DNA from: Pseudoduganella violacea
GTDB lineage: Bacteria; Pseudomonadota; Gammaproteobacteria; Burkholderiales; Burkholderiaceae_D
Reading direction: 5' to 3'
Length of the DNA: 64,000 nt
NCBI RefSeq assembly: GCF_014191875.1
Contig: NZ_JACHXD010000005.1
Span: 186,001-250,000 of the forward strand
The first letter of the stretch is position 1; every line of letters begins with the position of its first letter. The notes below the pieces were generated by a model. It worked only from the letters and a program-made list of their open reading frames with translations. It searched no databases and was not told the origin of the DNA. Below are positions 8,745 to 16,896 of the stretch, piece after piece. Made by a program: the position numbers and the translations under genes.

Positions 8745-8870
8745 TTGCGCCAAATCAAACAATGTCCACCCTGGTGTCAGGCACCAGAACCGGACATTCT
8801 TTGAGAAAAATCAAGGAATGTCCCACCCTGGTGCCTGACACCAGGTGGGACATTGTTTGATCTAGCGCAA
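8745..8870. repeat. Tripartite dyad-hairpin repeat, copy A
   Basis: First of four related 126-128 bp intergenic elements in the window. Three dyads resembling TTGAT-N4-ATCAA lie at 8745-8758, 8801-8814 and 8857-8870, exactly 56 bp apart. Between them are two hairpins bounded by AATGTCC and GGACATT (8761-8798 and 8817-8854). The hairpin cores TGGTGTCAGGCACCA and TGGTGCCTGACACCA are reverse complements, so the two arms are inverted copies. The element lies between convergent genes and ends 5 bp from the stop of the LysR gene on the minus strand. It carries no credible coding frame. Confidence 0.9.
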
Positions 8871-8875
8871 AGGGG

Positions 8876-9751
8876 CTACCAGTGGCGGGCGGCGTCGGTG
8901 AGGTGCTGGCGGCAGAGGGTGATGCGGTCGGCGGCTTTGCTGCTGCCTTTGGCGCGGGCGATGTGGAGATGGAATGGCGACGGACGTTTCGGCTGCGGCA
9001 GGGCGATCAGTTGGCCGCTGTGCAGCAGCGGGCGGCTCAGGCATTCGGGGACGACGGCGAGGCCGATGCCGGCAGCGGCGGCTTCGAGGGCGGCCTGGTA
9101 GTCGGGGACGATGGCGCTGGGGGCGTCGGCAGTGCCGCCGTAGACGTCGCGCCAGAAGCCGGGCAGCGGTGGCACGGGGCTTTGCAGGTCGATCAGGGGC
9201 AGGCCTTTGGGGGCGGCGGATTTGGGCAGGCGTTCGCGCAGCGCTGGACTGCAGACCATTTGCAACCGTCCTTCGTAGAGCGGTTCGTATTCCACGCCTT
9301 TGTGAGGAATGCGCGCCAGCGTGACCGCCATATCGAGTTCGCCGGCGACCAGGGCGGCCACCAGGGCCGGCGGCGGCATGGCGCGCAGATTGAGGCGGAT
9401 GCCGTGGCTGGGCAGCGTGTTCAGGGCGGCGAGCAGTAGCCGCGTGAAGCCGCTGCTGGTGCCGAGATGTAGCGGGCCGGCCAGCGTGGCGCGCTGGGCG
9501 CCGCCGCTGCCGACGATCAGGTCGAGCGCATCGAGATGCGGCCCGCTCTGGCGTTCCAGTTCGATGGCGGCCGGCGTCGGGGCCAGTCCGCGCGGCAGGC
9601 GGGTGAAAAGCTGGGTGTGGAGATGGGCTTCAAGCACCTTGATGTGGCGCGAAACGGCGGGCTGGGTTAATTGCAAGGCGAGAGCCGCGCGCGAAATCGA
9701 GTTGTGGCGGTAGACGCTGAGGAAGCTGCGCAGATGAAGTAGATAAGACAT
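8876..9751 (-). CDS. LysR-family transcriptional regulator
   Basis: Regulator of 291 aa with an N-terminal winged helix-turn-helix (LRSFLSVYRHNSISRAALAL, then LTQPAVSRHIKVLE) and a periplasmic-binding-type effector domain from about residue 90. It is divergently placed from the SDR and VOC genes, with 90 bp between the start codons. This is the usual arrangement for a LysR protein controlling its neighbour, so those two genes are the probable targets. The intergenic stretch is AT-rich, but no single T-N11-A site can be singled out. The 3' end abuts repeat copy A, which may serve as its transcript end. The effector is unknown. Confidence 0.9.
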   Translation of the reverse strand: MSYLLHLRSFLSVYRHNSISRAALALQLTQPAVSRHIKVLEAHLHTQLFTRLPRGLAPTPAAIELERQSGPHLDALDLIVGSGGAQRATLAGPLHLGTSSGFTRLLLAALNTLPSHGIRLNLRAMPPPALVAALVAGELDMAVTLARIPHKGVEYEPLYEGRLQMVCSPALRERLPKSAAPKGLPLIDLQSPVPPLPGFWRDVYGGTADAPSAIVPDYQAALEAAAAGIGLAVVPECLSRPLLHSGQLIALPQPKRPSPFHLHIARAKGSSKAADRITLCRQHLTDAARHW

Positions 9752-9841
9752 CGTTTTATTTATGGATGGCCTAATAATTCATGATTTGATTTAAGCCTAG
9801 GCGGTTTGTAATCTGGCGTCAAGCAATCACTGGAGATGAGC

Positions 9842-10618
9842 ATGAGCAGCCCGATTCCTGTCTATCCCGACCTGCAAGGCAAGGTCGCTCTCGTTACCGG
9901 CGGATCGCGCGGCATCGGTGCGGCGGCCTGTCTGGCGTTGGCGCGCTGCGGCGCGAAAGTGGCCGTCAATGGCCGCGACGGCGATGCGATCGACGCCACG
10001 GTGGCGGCCATCCGCGAGCAGGACGGTGCGGCTTTCGCGGCGCCCGCCGATTGTTCCAGCCTGGCCGCCGTGCAGGCAATGCGCGCCGCCATCGAGGATC
10101 ATTTTGGCGCGCCGGAACTGTTGCTGGCCTTCGCCGGCGGCGGCAGCGGACGTCCGATGCCGTTGGCCGAAATCACGGAGGAGGATTGGCGTTCCAGCAT
10201 CGACCATAATCTGACCTCGACCTTCTTCACGCTCAAGTGCTTTTTGCCGGCGATGATTGCGCGCGGCCATGGCAGCATCGTGACCATGGCCTCGGCCGGC
10301 GGCCGCGTGGCCTCGGGGGCGCCGGCCGGCTATGGCGCGGCCAAGGCGGGCGTCATCATGCTGACCCGTCATGCTGCGAATGAGGTGGGCCGCCAGGGCA
10401 TTCGCGTGAACTGCATTTCGCCCTCGGCCGTGCTGACCGAGCGCACCGCGCAGCGCATGCCGCCGGCGCAGCAGCAAGCCATGCTGGGCGCTTTCCCGCT
10501 GGGGCGTCTGGGGCAGCCGGACGATATCGCTTCCGCCGCCTTGTTCTTGCTGTCGGAGAGCTCGTCCTGGATCACGGGTATAACATTGGATGTCGCGGGT
10601 GGCCGCGTCATGAACTAA
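9842..10618 (+). CDS. SDR family NAD(P)-dependent oxidoreductase
   Basis: Classical short-chain dehydrogenase/reductase, 258 aa. The cofactor motif TGGSRGIG is near residue 20; NAG is replaced by FAG in the LLLAFAGGGSG strand. The catalytic serine lies in MASAGGR, and Tyr and Lys in YGAAK near residue 162. The C-terminus (SSWITGITLDVAGGRVMN) is typical of FabG-like members. The ATG at 9842 is chosen because GGAG at 9832-9835 is correctly spaced for it and too close to the ATG at 9836. It probably forms an operon with the VOC gene 14 nt downstream, under the divergent LysR protein. The substrate is unknown; a general 3-oxoacyl or sugar/alcohol dehydrogenase role is possible. Confidence 0.9.
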   Translation: MSSPIPVYPDLQGKVALVTGGSRGIGAAACLALARCGAKVAVNGRDGDAIDATVAAIREQDGAAFAAPADCSSLAAVQAMRAAIEDHFGAPELLLAFAGGGSGRPMPLAEITEEDWRSSIDHNLTSTFFTLKCFLPAMIARGHGSIVTMASAGGRVASGAPAGYGAAKAGVIMLTRHAANEVGRQGIRVNCISPSAVLTERTAQRMPPAQQQAMLGAFPLGRLGQPDDIASAALFLLSESSSWITGITLDVAGGRVMN

Positions 10619-10632
10619 GCGGGAGGAAAACC

Positions 10633-11010
10633 ATGCCGGTTCTCGACCATATGATTTTGCGGGTGAGCGATCCCGCGGCTTCCGTGCGTTTTTACCAGAA
10701 CGTGCTGGGTTTTGCTTACGAGGGCAAGCTGATGCCTTTCGACGTGCTGCGCGTGAATGAGGATTTCACGCTGGACCTTTTGGCGGAAGCGCCACGCGAT
10801 CCCGTGCATCTGGCTTTCAGCATCGATCGCGCCAGCTTCGATGCGGTGCAGCGTCGTTTGAGCGAGCAAGGCATTGCGTACGGCAGCGACCCGTTCGACC
10901 GCAGCGGCGGGCCTGCGCGCCAGTCGCATGGCGCGCGCGGCCTGGCCGATGCCTGGTACTTCTATGACCCGGACGGGCACAATATCGAAGTCCGCACGTA
11001 TGAAAACTGA
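10633..11010 (+). CDS. VOC family (glyoxalase/bleomycin-resistance fold) protein
   Basis: Small metal-dependent-type protein, 125 aa, of the vicinal oxygen chelate superfamily. It opens with LDHMILRVSDPAASVRFY and closes with WYFYDPDGHNIEVRTYE, the two beta-alpha-beta-beta-beta modules usual in single-domain VOC enzymes. His6 and the late Glu (NIEV) are candidate metal ligands. GGGAGGA precedes the start by about 5 nt. It lies 14 nt after the SDR gene and probably shares its promoter. Members are dioxygenases, glyoxalases or antibiotic-binding proteins; the sequence does not decide between these. Confidence 0.85.
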   Translation: MPVLDHMILRVSDPAASVRFYQNVLGFAYEGKLMPFDVLRVNEDFTLDLLAEAPRDPVHLAFSIDRASFDAVQRRLSEQGIAYGSDPFDRSGGPARQSHGARGLADAWYFYDPDGHNIEVRTYEN

Positions 11011-11012
11011 AA

Positions 11013-11041
11013 GGGCCGGCGACGCGGACGTTCGCCAGCCC
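11013..11041. terminator. Hairpin between convergent VOC and PepSY genes
   Basis: A 10-bp stem with one G-U wobble (11013-11022 with 11032-11041) and a 9-nt loop. On the minus strand it is followed by TTTCAGTTTTC, making it a likely terminator for the siderophore operon; on the plus strand there is no T run. Confidence 0.55.
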
Positions 11042-11055
11042 GATGCTGCGCAGGC

Positions 11056-12606
11056 TTAGGCCGGCGTAGCGGCCGCGCGCTTGCGCGACCAGACACTGTC
11101 GGTGGCGCCAAGGCGCTGGCGGCGCATGGCGGCAACAGCAATCCAGGCGAAGCCGCAGGCCATGACCACGGCGCCGATATCGACCGCGCCGATGGCGAAG
11201 CCGCGCCAGACGGTGGCGGCGGCGATCAGCAGGGTGCTGGCGGCGCTGGCCCACAGCAGTTCCACGCCGGCGCGCGGCGCGCCGCGCATGAAGGCCCACA
11301 GCACGCACAGGAAGAAGCCGCCGTAGTACACAGTTTCATGCCAGGCGTTCAGCTGCGCGCCCTGCGCCGGTAGCAGGCGTGCCGCGGCGATGGTGAGCGA
11401 CAGCGCGGTGACGCATCCCAGGCAGACGCCGACGGTGGCGGCGGACAACCAGCGCGTGGAACGGCTCTGTTCCACCTCGCTACCCTTGCGGGCGTTCTTG
11501 CGGCGCGTCTCAATCCACAACAGATTACCGCTGTAGAAGAGGAAGGCGCCGCCCAGTCCCATCAGGAAGTAGGTCCAGCGGATCGGCGCGCCGCCGAAGG
11601 TGCCGAAGTGCAGGGCGAAGGCACCGGCCACGGGGGCGGCCCAGCTGTTGTAGTTGCCGGGGAAGGTGCCCTGGTTCAGCACTTCGCCGGTGATGGCGTT
11701 GAGCGTGATCGAGCCGTCGCGGCGCAGCACGTAGCGCGGGTCTTCGCCGGCAATGCGCACGGTGGCGCTGGCGGTGGCCGGCGCGGTGTACTGCATCGCG
11801 GTCGGCTGGAATTCGGGACTCAGTTCGCGCACCTTGGCCAGCAGCGCATCGGGCGGCAGCATGGCAGCGGGCTTGCGGTCCGGTTTCGGCTTGGCGTTGG
11901 CGGCGTTCATCTGCGCCTTCATCTTTTCGCCATACACCACCGTGTCCTGGATATCGTAAATCTGGTCGTGGAAGGCGAAGACCACGGCCGTTACGGCGAT
12001 CACGATGTGGAAGGGCAGGCTGGCGATGCCGATGGCATTGTGCGCGTCCAGCCACATGCGCTTCAGGTTTTTGCCGACGCGCAGGGCGAAGAAGTCCTTG
12101 CTCAGCGAGGGCAGCAGAATGATCAGGCCCGAGACCAGCGCCACCACATACAGGGTGCTGACCACGCCCATGATCAGTTCCGTCACCTCGCCATCGCCCG
12201 GCAGGCCGCCGGTGCGGTGGACATGGTCGATCAGCTGGGCCATGCCGGACGGCGTGTTGCGTTCGACGTGCAGGCTGCCGTCGGCGGCATAGTCGGCCGA
12301 CCAGGGCGACTTGTCGCCGCGTCCCTTGGACCAGGTGATGCGTCCGGGGATGTGCTCTTCGTCGTTCAGGTGCAGGGTGAAGGATTTGCGCGCGTCGGGG
12401 CGCGCGGCCAGTGTGTCGGCGATCAGCTGTTCGCTTTGCGCCAAAGGCGCCATGGCGGCGCGCTGTTCCTGCGCCGCCCAGCGGTTCAGCGGCACTTCGA
12501 ACATGGTCAGCGCGCCGGCGTAGAAGGCGATGAACAGCATGAAGCCGGCGATGATGCCGGTCCAGGTGTGGACTGATTTGTAGATGCGTATGACTTCGGC
12601 GCGCAT
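11056..12606 (-). CDS. PepSY-associated TM helix protein (iron-uptake reductase-like)
   Basis: Inner-membrane protein of 516 aa of the PepSY_TM family. The first helix is near residues 13-35 (HTWTGIIAGFMLFIAFYAGA), a periplasmic domain follows to about 140, then helices near 145-170, 190-215, 335-360 and four more toward the C-terminus. Histidines placed at helix ends (KSVHTW, DAHNAIG, LPFHI) could hold heme, as in FpvG-type ferrisiderophore reductases. Its position at the end of a Fur-boxed siderophore receptor operon suggests it reduces or releases iron from the siderophore at the inner membrane. It starts 8 nt after the DUF3649 gene. The role is inferred from context. Confidence 0.85.
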   Translation of the reverse strand: MRAEVIRIYKSVHTWTGIIAGFMLFIAFYAGALTMFEVPLNRWAAQEQRAAMAPLAQSEQLIADTLAARPDARKSFTLHLNDEEHIPGRITWSKGRGDKSPWSADYAADGSLHVERNTPSGMAQLIDHVHRTGGLPGDGEVTELIMGVVSTLYVVALVSGLIILLPSLSKDFFALRVGKNLKRMWLDAHNAIGIASLPFHIVIAVTAVVFAFHDQIYDIQDTVVYGEKMKAQMNAANAKPKPDRKPAAMLPPDALLAKVRELSPEFQPTAMQYTAPATASATVRIAGEDPRYVLRRDGSITLNAITGEVLNQGTFPGNYNSWAAPVAGAFALHFGTFGGAPIRWTYFLMGLGGAFLFYSGNLLWIETRRKNARKGSEVEQSRSTRWLSAATVGVCLGCVTALSLTIAAARLLPAQGAQLNAWHETVYYGGFFLCVLWAFMRGAPRAGVELLWASAASTLLIAAATVWRGFAIGAVDIGAVVMACGFAWIAVAAMRRQRLGATDSVWSRKRAAATPA

Positions 12607-12614
12607 TGGCTAGC

Positions 12615-12914
12615 TCATTGAAGGAAGTGGCGGCAGGCCGCAAGCAGGGCGTAGGCCAGCACGGTGGCGCCGCCCAGCCAACGCCAGGCTTGCGCGCCGC
12701 TGCGGAACAGATAAACAAAGCTGAGGACCGCGCCCCAGACGGGCATGGTGATCCACATCGTCGCCTGCGATTTCTGCGGCGCTGCGGGACCGCCCGGCGT
12801 CAGCCAGGCGAACAGGCCGCTGATGGCGATGCACAGGGCGAAACCGAGCAGCACGCCGGCCAGGGTCTTGCTGATCCAGTCCGGCTGGATGGTGTTCTTC
12901 GACTTGCCGCTCAT
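12615..12914 (-). CDS. DUF3649-like small membrane protein of siderophore clusters
   Basis: A 99-aa protein with three hydrophobic segments (LAGVLLGFALCIAISGLFAW near residue 17, MWITMPVWGAVLSFVYLFR near 52, and a C-terminal LGGATVLAYALLAAC). The layout and the neighbours (DUF3325, PepSY protein, siderophore receptor) fit DUF3649 proteins, which are linked to iron uptake by gene context only. The ATG at 12914 overlaps the stop of the DUF3325 gene by 4 nt (ATGA), so the two are translationally coupled. The first 15 residues are polar and probably cytoplasmic. Confidence 0.8.
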   Translation of the reverse strand: MSGKSKNTIQPDWISKTLAGVLLGFALCIAISGLFAWLTPGGPAAPQKSQATMWITMPVWGAVLSFVYLFRSGAQAWRWLGGATVLAYALLAACRHFLQ

Positions 12915-13192
12915 GGCTGCCGTCCTTTTAGTATGGTGCGCAGGGCGGCCAGATAGGGGACGATGGAGCCAAGCAGCATGGAGATGGTCAGCACCGCGAA
13001 CAGCGTGGTGCTGAAGGTGGCTTGCGACCACCACAGCAGCACAGCAGCCAGCATCAGGAGGCTGCCCGCCCAGCGTCCCGGCCGCGCGGGCAGGGGCTGG
13101 GCCAGCCATTGCTGGCGCTCCACCGACAGATAGAAGCAGAAGATGGAGGCCGCGTTCACGGCCAGCGCCAGAAGGATGATCCTGCCGTCCAT
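12911..13192 (-). CDS. DUF3325-like small membrane protein of siderophore clusters
   Basis: A 93-aa protein with three predicted membrane helices (ILLALAVNAASIFCFYLSVE at the N-terminus, WAGSLLMLAAVLLWW in the middle, LFAVLTISMLLGSIVPYLAAL at the C-terminus). Size, helix number and position between a siderophore esterase gene and a DUF3649/PepSY pair match DUF3325 proteins. ATG at 13192 begins 2 nt after the esterase stop. It may form a small complex with the DUF3649 and PepSY proteins at the inner membrane; this is inference from conserved neighbourhood. Confidence 0.8.
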   Translation of the reverse strand: MDGRIILLALAVNAASIFCFYLSVERQQWLAQPLPARPGRWAGSLLMLAAVLLWWSQATFSTTLFAVLTISMLLGSIVPYLAALRTILKGRQP

Positions 13193-13194
13193 GC

Positions 13195-14160
13195 TTACTC
13201 CAGGAAGAATTCCAGGCCGCGCGAGAGGGCCGGGAACAACGCGGAACCGTGGTCCTCGCCGGCCAGCGCAAGGAAGCGCACGCGAGCCAGCGCGGCCTTG
13301 CCGGCATCCTGAGCCGCCTGCTTTTGCAGGTCCACCGCCAAGTCGCGCGCGGCATCGACCATGCGTTTTTCCATCAGCATGGCGCTGCGTTCGCTGAGCT
13401 GTTTGCCTGGCGCGACCGCCTGTTCCAGTTCGCCCACTGTCAGCAGCAGTTGCGGCTTGCTCGTTGCGGCGGCTGCACGCGTGGCAAGTCCGGCCTGCTC
13501 GCTGAGGATGAAGCGCTCGCCCCACCAGATCGAGGGGCTGGCCGCGATGAAGGTCTGGAAGGCGGCGGGACGCGTGAACAAGGCGTGCAGGGTGAACAGG
13601 CCGCCGTAGGAATGGCCGAACAATGCCTGGTGCTGCGGATCGATTTTCGCCAGTGCGGCAATCTGCGGCTTGAGTTCCTGTTCGATGAAGTCGAGGAAGC
13701 GGTCGGCGCCGCCTTCCTTCTCCGTGGCCTTGGACGAAGGCGGCGTGTAGTCGCGGCTGCGCGCCGGGCCATCGTAATCCTCTCCGCTGGCGTAGCCGAT
13801 GCCGACGACGACCGGCGCATTGCGTCCCGTGACCTTGCTGCGGCGCGCGACGGTGCGCGCCATCAGGGCCAGCGAGGGGAAGGAGGCATTGCCGTCCAGC
13901 GCGTAAATCACCGGATGGCCGGCCGCCGGCGCAGGCGTGTCGGGAATGCTGATGAAGATGCGGTAGTGCTGGCCGGTGTGGCGCGAGCGCAGGTCGGCTT
14001 GCCGCGCTTGCGGCAGCGCGGCTGGTATCCAGACGCTATCGGACGCAGCGCCGGGCTTGTCCGCCGCAACGGCTGGCGCCAGACCTGCCGCCAGCAAGGC
14101 GGTGGTGCCAGCCAGCCAGCGGCGCCGCGCGGGCGCTTTCTTCGCTTGAGGGTTATTCAT
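13195..14160 (-). CDS. Alpha/beta hydrolase, ferric-siderophore esterase-like (IroE/Fes type)
   Basis: Secreted or membrane-anchored serine hydrolase of 321 aa. An Arg-rich N-terminus followed by LAGTTALLAAGLAPAVAA looks like a twin-arginine-like or Sec signal, with cleavage near residue 33. The body has the esterase-D/IroE layout: YALDGNASFPSLALM, VVGIGYASGEDYD, and the nucleophile elbow GHSYGG near residue 182. The catalytic His is probably in GEDHGSALF near the end. IroE-type enzymes linearise or cleave catecholate siderophores. The start overlaps the stop of the receptor gene (ATGA), so uptake and cleavage are co-expressed. The actual substrate is unknown. Confidence 0.85.
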   Translation of the reverse strand: MNNPQAKKAPARRRWLAGTTALLAAGLAPAVAADKPGAASDSVWIPAALPQARQADLRSRHTGQHYRIFISIPDTPAPAAGHPVIYALDGNASFPSLALMARTVARRSKVTGRNAPVVVGIGYASGEDYDGPARSRDYTPPSSKATEKEGGADRFLDFIEQELKPQIAALAKIDPQHQALFGHSYGGLFTLHALFTRPAAFQTFIAASPSIWWGERFILSEQAGLATRAAAATSKPQLLLTVGELEQAVAPGKQLSERSAMLMEKRMVDAARDLAVDLQKQAAQDAGKAALARVRFLALAGEDHGSALFPALSRGLEFFLE

Positions 14161-16634
14161 CAGAAGTCCACCGATGCCGAGAGTTTATAGATGCGGCCCG
14201 CACCCTGGGTCACGAAGTTGTCGTTGAAGGAGCCTGCCCAGTAACTCTTGTTGGCGACGTTCTCCACATTGGCGCGCAGTTGCAGTTCTTTCTCCATCAC
14301 GCGGGTGACGAAGCGGGCGCCCAGGTCGAAACGGGTCCAGCTGTCGATCTTTTGGGTGTTGGCGTTGTTGACGAACTGGCTGCTGGTGTAGATCATGCGG
14401 CCGTTCAGGCTCAGGCCACGCACGCCTGGCACGTCCCAGTCAGCGCCCAGATTCGCCTTCCATTTCGGGATGCCGTAAGGCGTTTTGCCATCCAGATTGG
14501 CGCTGGCGGCGCGCGTGAGCTTGCTGCTCGTGTAGGCCGCGCCACCCAGCAGGCGCAGCGAGGGGTTGATCTGGCCGAACAGATTCCATTCCGCGCCGCG
14601 ATTACGCTGCTCGCCATCCACCGAGTAGGTATTGGTGGCGACGTTCTTGATCATAGAAGGACGCTTGATCTGGAACACGCTGAAGGTATTGGTGATTTCG
14701 CCCAGATCCCATTTCACGCCCGCTTCCACCTGCTTGCTGCGGAAGGGAGCGAAGACTTCGCCGTAGTTCTTGGCTTTTTCGTCGGTGACGGTGCCGCCCT
14801 GGCTCAGGCCTTCGATCATGTTCGCATACAGCGAAACCGACGGCGACCATGGTTTGACCACGATGCCGACTGCCGGCGTGGTAGCCTTCTTGTCGTAGGC
14901 GGAGGTGCGCGCGCCGGTGACAGCGTGGAAAGCTTCGGTCTTCACCTGCTGGCGGCGCGCGCCCAGGGTCAGCAGCACCTTGTCCTCGGCGAAGGAGAGC
15001 GTGTCGGCGAAGGCGAAGCTGCGCAGCGTGGCTTCATTGGTGCGTGGTGCAGGGCCGGGATCGGCGGCCAGGGCCGGCAAGGTCGGGTTGTAGATGTTCG
15101 AATTGAATGTCGCGCTGAAGGCCGGGTTGGCGCGGCCGGTATCGATATCCAGCGAAGTGATGCTGGCTACTGCCTGGTGGCGGATGGAACCCGTGGTGAA
15201 GCGGCCGCGCACGCCCACTTCGCCCGAGGTATTGTCGGTGGAACCGCGCTGGTGATAGGTGTTGGCAGTATAGTCGCCGGCGGTGTTCTTGATCGCAGCG
15301 CGGGTGCCGTTCACATAGCCGGAATACTCGTATTTCAGCTTGCCCAGGGAGGCGTAGGCGCTCACCTGATCATTGAATTCGTAGCTGACGCGCGCCATGA
15401 TGGCGTCGTTTTTCAATTTGCCGTAGATGCCGCGCAGCAGATTGGTACCGGTTTTCGGTGGCGCGATCACGCCGGTGGCGGGAAAGGATGCCATCCAGGA
15501 GCTGCCATTGTCGATGTTCTCGCGGTCGCTATAGGCATCGATGCTGGCGGTCAGTTGCGGGCCGCGATAGTCCAGCGCGACGGAAGCGAGGATGCGCTCT
15601 TTTTCCTGATCCTTCACGCCGACCTTGCCGTCGCGGTAAGCGCCGTTGACGCGGATGCCCCAGCGATTGCTTTCGCCAAAGCGCTGGCCCACGTCGGCAT
15701 GCACGCCGTACTGGCCGCGCGAGGTGTAGTCGGTGGTCAGGCGGAACAGCGGCTTATCGGTGGCGCGTTTAGGAATCAGGTTGATGATGCCGCCCACGGC
15801 GCCTTGCGGCGACATGCCGCCCAGCAGGGCGCCCGGACCTTTCAGCACTTCCACGCGCTCCAGGAATTCGGTCGGCGCATGGCCGCTCGGCGCCACGCCA
15901 TACAGGCCGTTGAAGGCCAAGTCCTCGCCATTGATCTCAAAGCCGCGGATGCTGAAATTCTCGTAGATATGGCCTTCGGAGGTGGTGAAACGCACCGACG
16001 GATCGTTCAGCAGCACGGCGGCCACGGTGCTGGCCTGGCGGTTGGCCACCAGTTCGGCGGTGTAGCTGGTCAGATTGAAGGGCGCGTCCATGATGCTGGT
16101 GCTGCCCAGGATGCCGAGCTGGCCGCCACGGGCGACCTGGCCGCCGGCGTAAGCGCGCGGCAGCTCGTCGGCCAGCAGGGTGGAACTCACGTTGACGGCG
16201 GCCAGGGTCTGCTCCGGCTGGGTGCCGCCGGCAGCGGCGCTGGTCGAACGCTGGGCAGGTTTCGCCAGCAGCAGATAGCCGGAGCTGGTTTTCCCGATCA
16301 CAAACTGGCTATCGCGCAGCAGGGCATTGAAGCCATCCTCCACGCCATAACTGCCTTTCAGGCCGGGGCTGCGCAGTCCCTGCACTTTTTGCGCATCCAG
16401 CACGATCGCCACGCCGGCCTGCTGCGCGAAGCGGTTCAGCGACTCCGCCAGAGGACCGGCCGGAATATCGTACTGCGCCTGTTGCGCGCCGGTCGCCTGC
16501 GCCAGGGCCACGCCCGGCAGGGCCGCCGCCAGCGCGCCGCCGAAGGCCAGCTGGATTGCCAGAGCCAGAGGCGCGAGATGGGTACGACGGGACGAAGTGG
16601 CGGCGCGCGCGGCGCCCTGATATTGCCTGGACAT
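14160..16634 (-). CDS. TonB-dependent siderophore receptor with N-terminal signalling (STN) domain
   Basis: Outer-membrane transporter of 824 aa. A signal peptide (about 1-45, ending GVALAQA) is followed by an STN domain (YDIPAGPLAESLNRFAQQAG, then VQGLRSPGLKGSYGVEDGF), a plug domain (VLLNDPSVRFTTSEGHIYEN, IRGFEINGEDLAFNGLYG, LERVEVLKGPGALLGG) and a 22-strand barrel ending YKLSASVDF with the usual terminal Phe. STN domains signal to FecR-type anti-sigma regulators, and such a pair is encoded just upstream, so it is a FpvA/FecA-class receptor with autoinduction. ATG at 16634 is chosen because AAGGAA precedes it by about 8 nt. FecR and receptor genes are separated by repeat copy B. Confidence 0.93.
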   Translation of the reverse strand: MSRQYQGAARAATSSRRTHLAPLALAIQLAFGGALAAALPGVALAQATGAQQAQYDIPAGPLAESLNRFAQQAGVAIVLDAQKVQGLRSPGLKGSYGVEDGFNALLRDSQFVIGKTSSGYLLLAKPAQRSTSAAAGGTQPEQTLAAVNVSSTLLADELPRAYAGGQVARGGQLGILGSTSIMDAPFNLTSYTAELVANRQASTVAAVLLNDPSVRFTTSEGHIYENFSIRGFEINGEDLAFNGLYGVAPSGHAPTEFLERVEVLKGPGALLGGMSPQGAVGGIINLIPKRATDKPLFRLTTDYTSRGQYGVHADVGQRFGESNRWGIRVNGAYRDGKVGVKDQEKERILASVALDYRGPQLTASIDAYSDRENIDNGSSWMASFPATGVIAPPKTGTNLLRGIYGKLKNDAIMARVSYEFNDQVSAYASLGKLKYEYSGYVNGTRAAIKNTAGDYTANTYHQRGSTDNTSGEVGVRGRFTTGSIRHQAVASITSLDIDTGRANPAFSATFNSNIYNPTLPALAADPGPAPRTNEATLRSFAFADTLSFAEDKVLLTLGARRQQVKTEAFHAVTGARTSAYDKKATTPAVGIVVKPWSPSVSLYANMIEGLSQGGTVTDEKAKNYGEVFAPFRSKQVEAGVKWDLGEITNTFSVFQIKRPSMIKNVATNTYSVDGEQRNRGAEWNLFGQINPSLRLLGGAAYTSSKLTRAASANLDGKTPYGIPKWKANLGADWDVPGVRGLSLNGRMIYTSSQFVNNANTQKIDSWTRFDLGARFVTRVMEKELQLRANVENVANKSYWAGSFNDNFVTQGAGRIYKLSASVDF

Positions 16635-16756
16635 GCTCTGATTCCTTCTCGTTCTTGACGGTAACGCCCGCTGCACGCGGGACAAATATTCGCTGCTTCA
16701 CCTACCTTGACGGACAGCCGCCCCAAACCGGAACCGTTCCCGCAAAAAAATCCCCT

Positions 16757-16884
16757 TTGACCTATATCAACGAATGTCCAACCCTGGTGTCAGGCACCAG
16801 AACCGGACATTCTTTGATTTTGCTCAAAGAATGTCCGACCTTAGTGCCTGACACCAGGGTGGGACATTGTTTGATTTGGCGCAA
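16757..16884. repeat. Tripartite dyad-hairpin repeat, copy B
   Basis: Same architecture as copy A: dyads at 16757-16770, 16814-16827 and 16871-16884 (pitch 57 bp), alternating with two hairpins bounded by AATGTCC and GGACATT. The second hairpin core is slightly eroded (CTTAGTGCCTGACACCAGG). This is the only copy lying between two genes of the same direction (fecR and the receptor). It ends 12 bp from the fecR stop, so it separates transcription of the receptor from that of its regulators. Confidence 0.9.
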
Positions 16885-16896
16885 ACGGTGGCGGGC

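Noticed and set aside
14280-16658. A 792-codon open frame on the plus strand
   Set aside because: Antisense shadow of the TonB-dependent receptor, which has full domain support on the other strand.
16640-16740. FecI-type promoter of the receptor gene (GGTTCC and CGTC blocks)
   Set aside because: Candidate elements exist on the minus strand but spacing is not the usual 16-17 bp, so no site is called.
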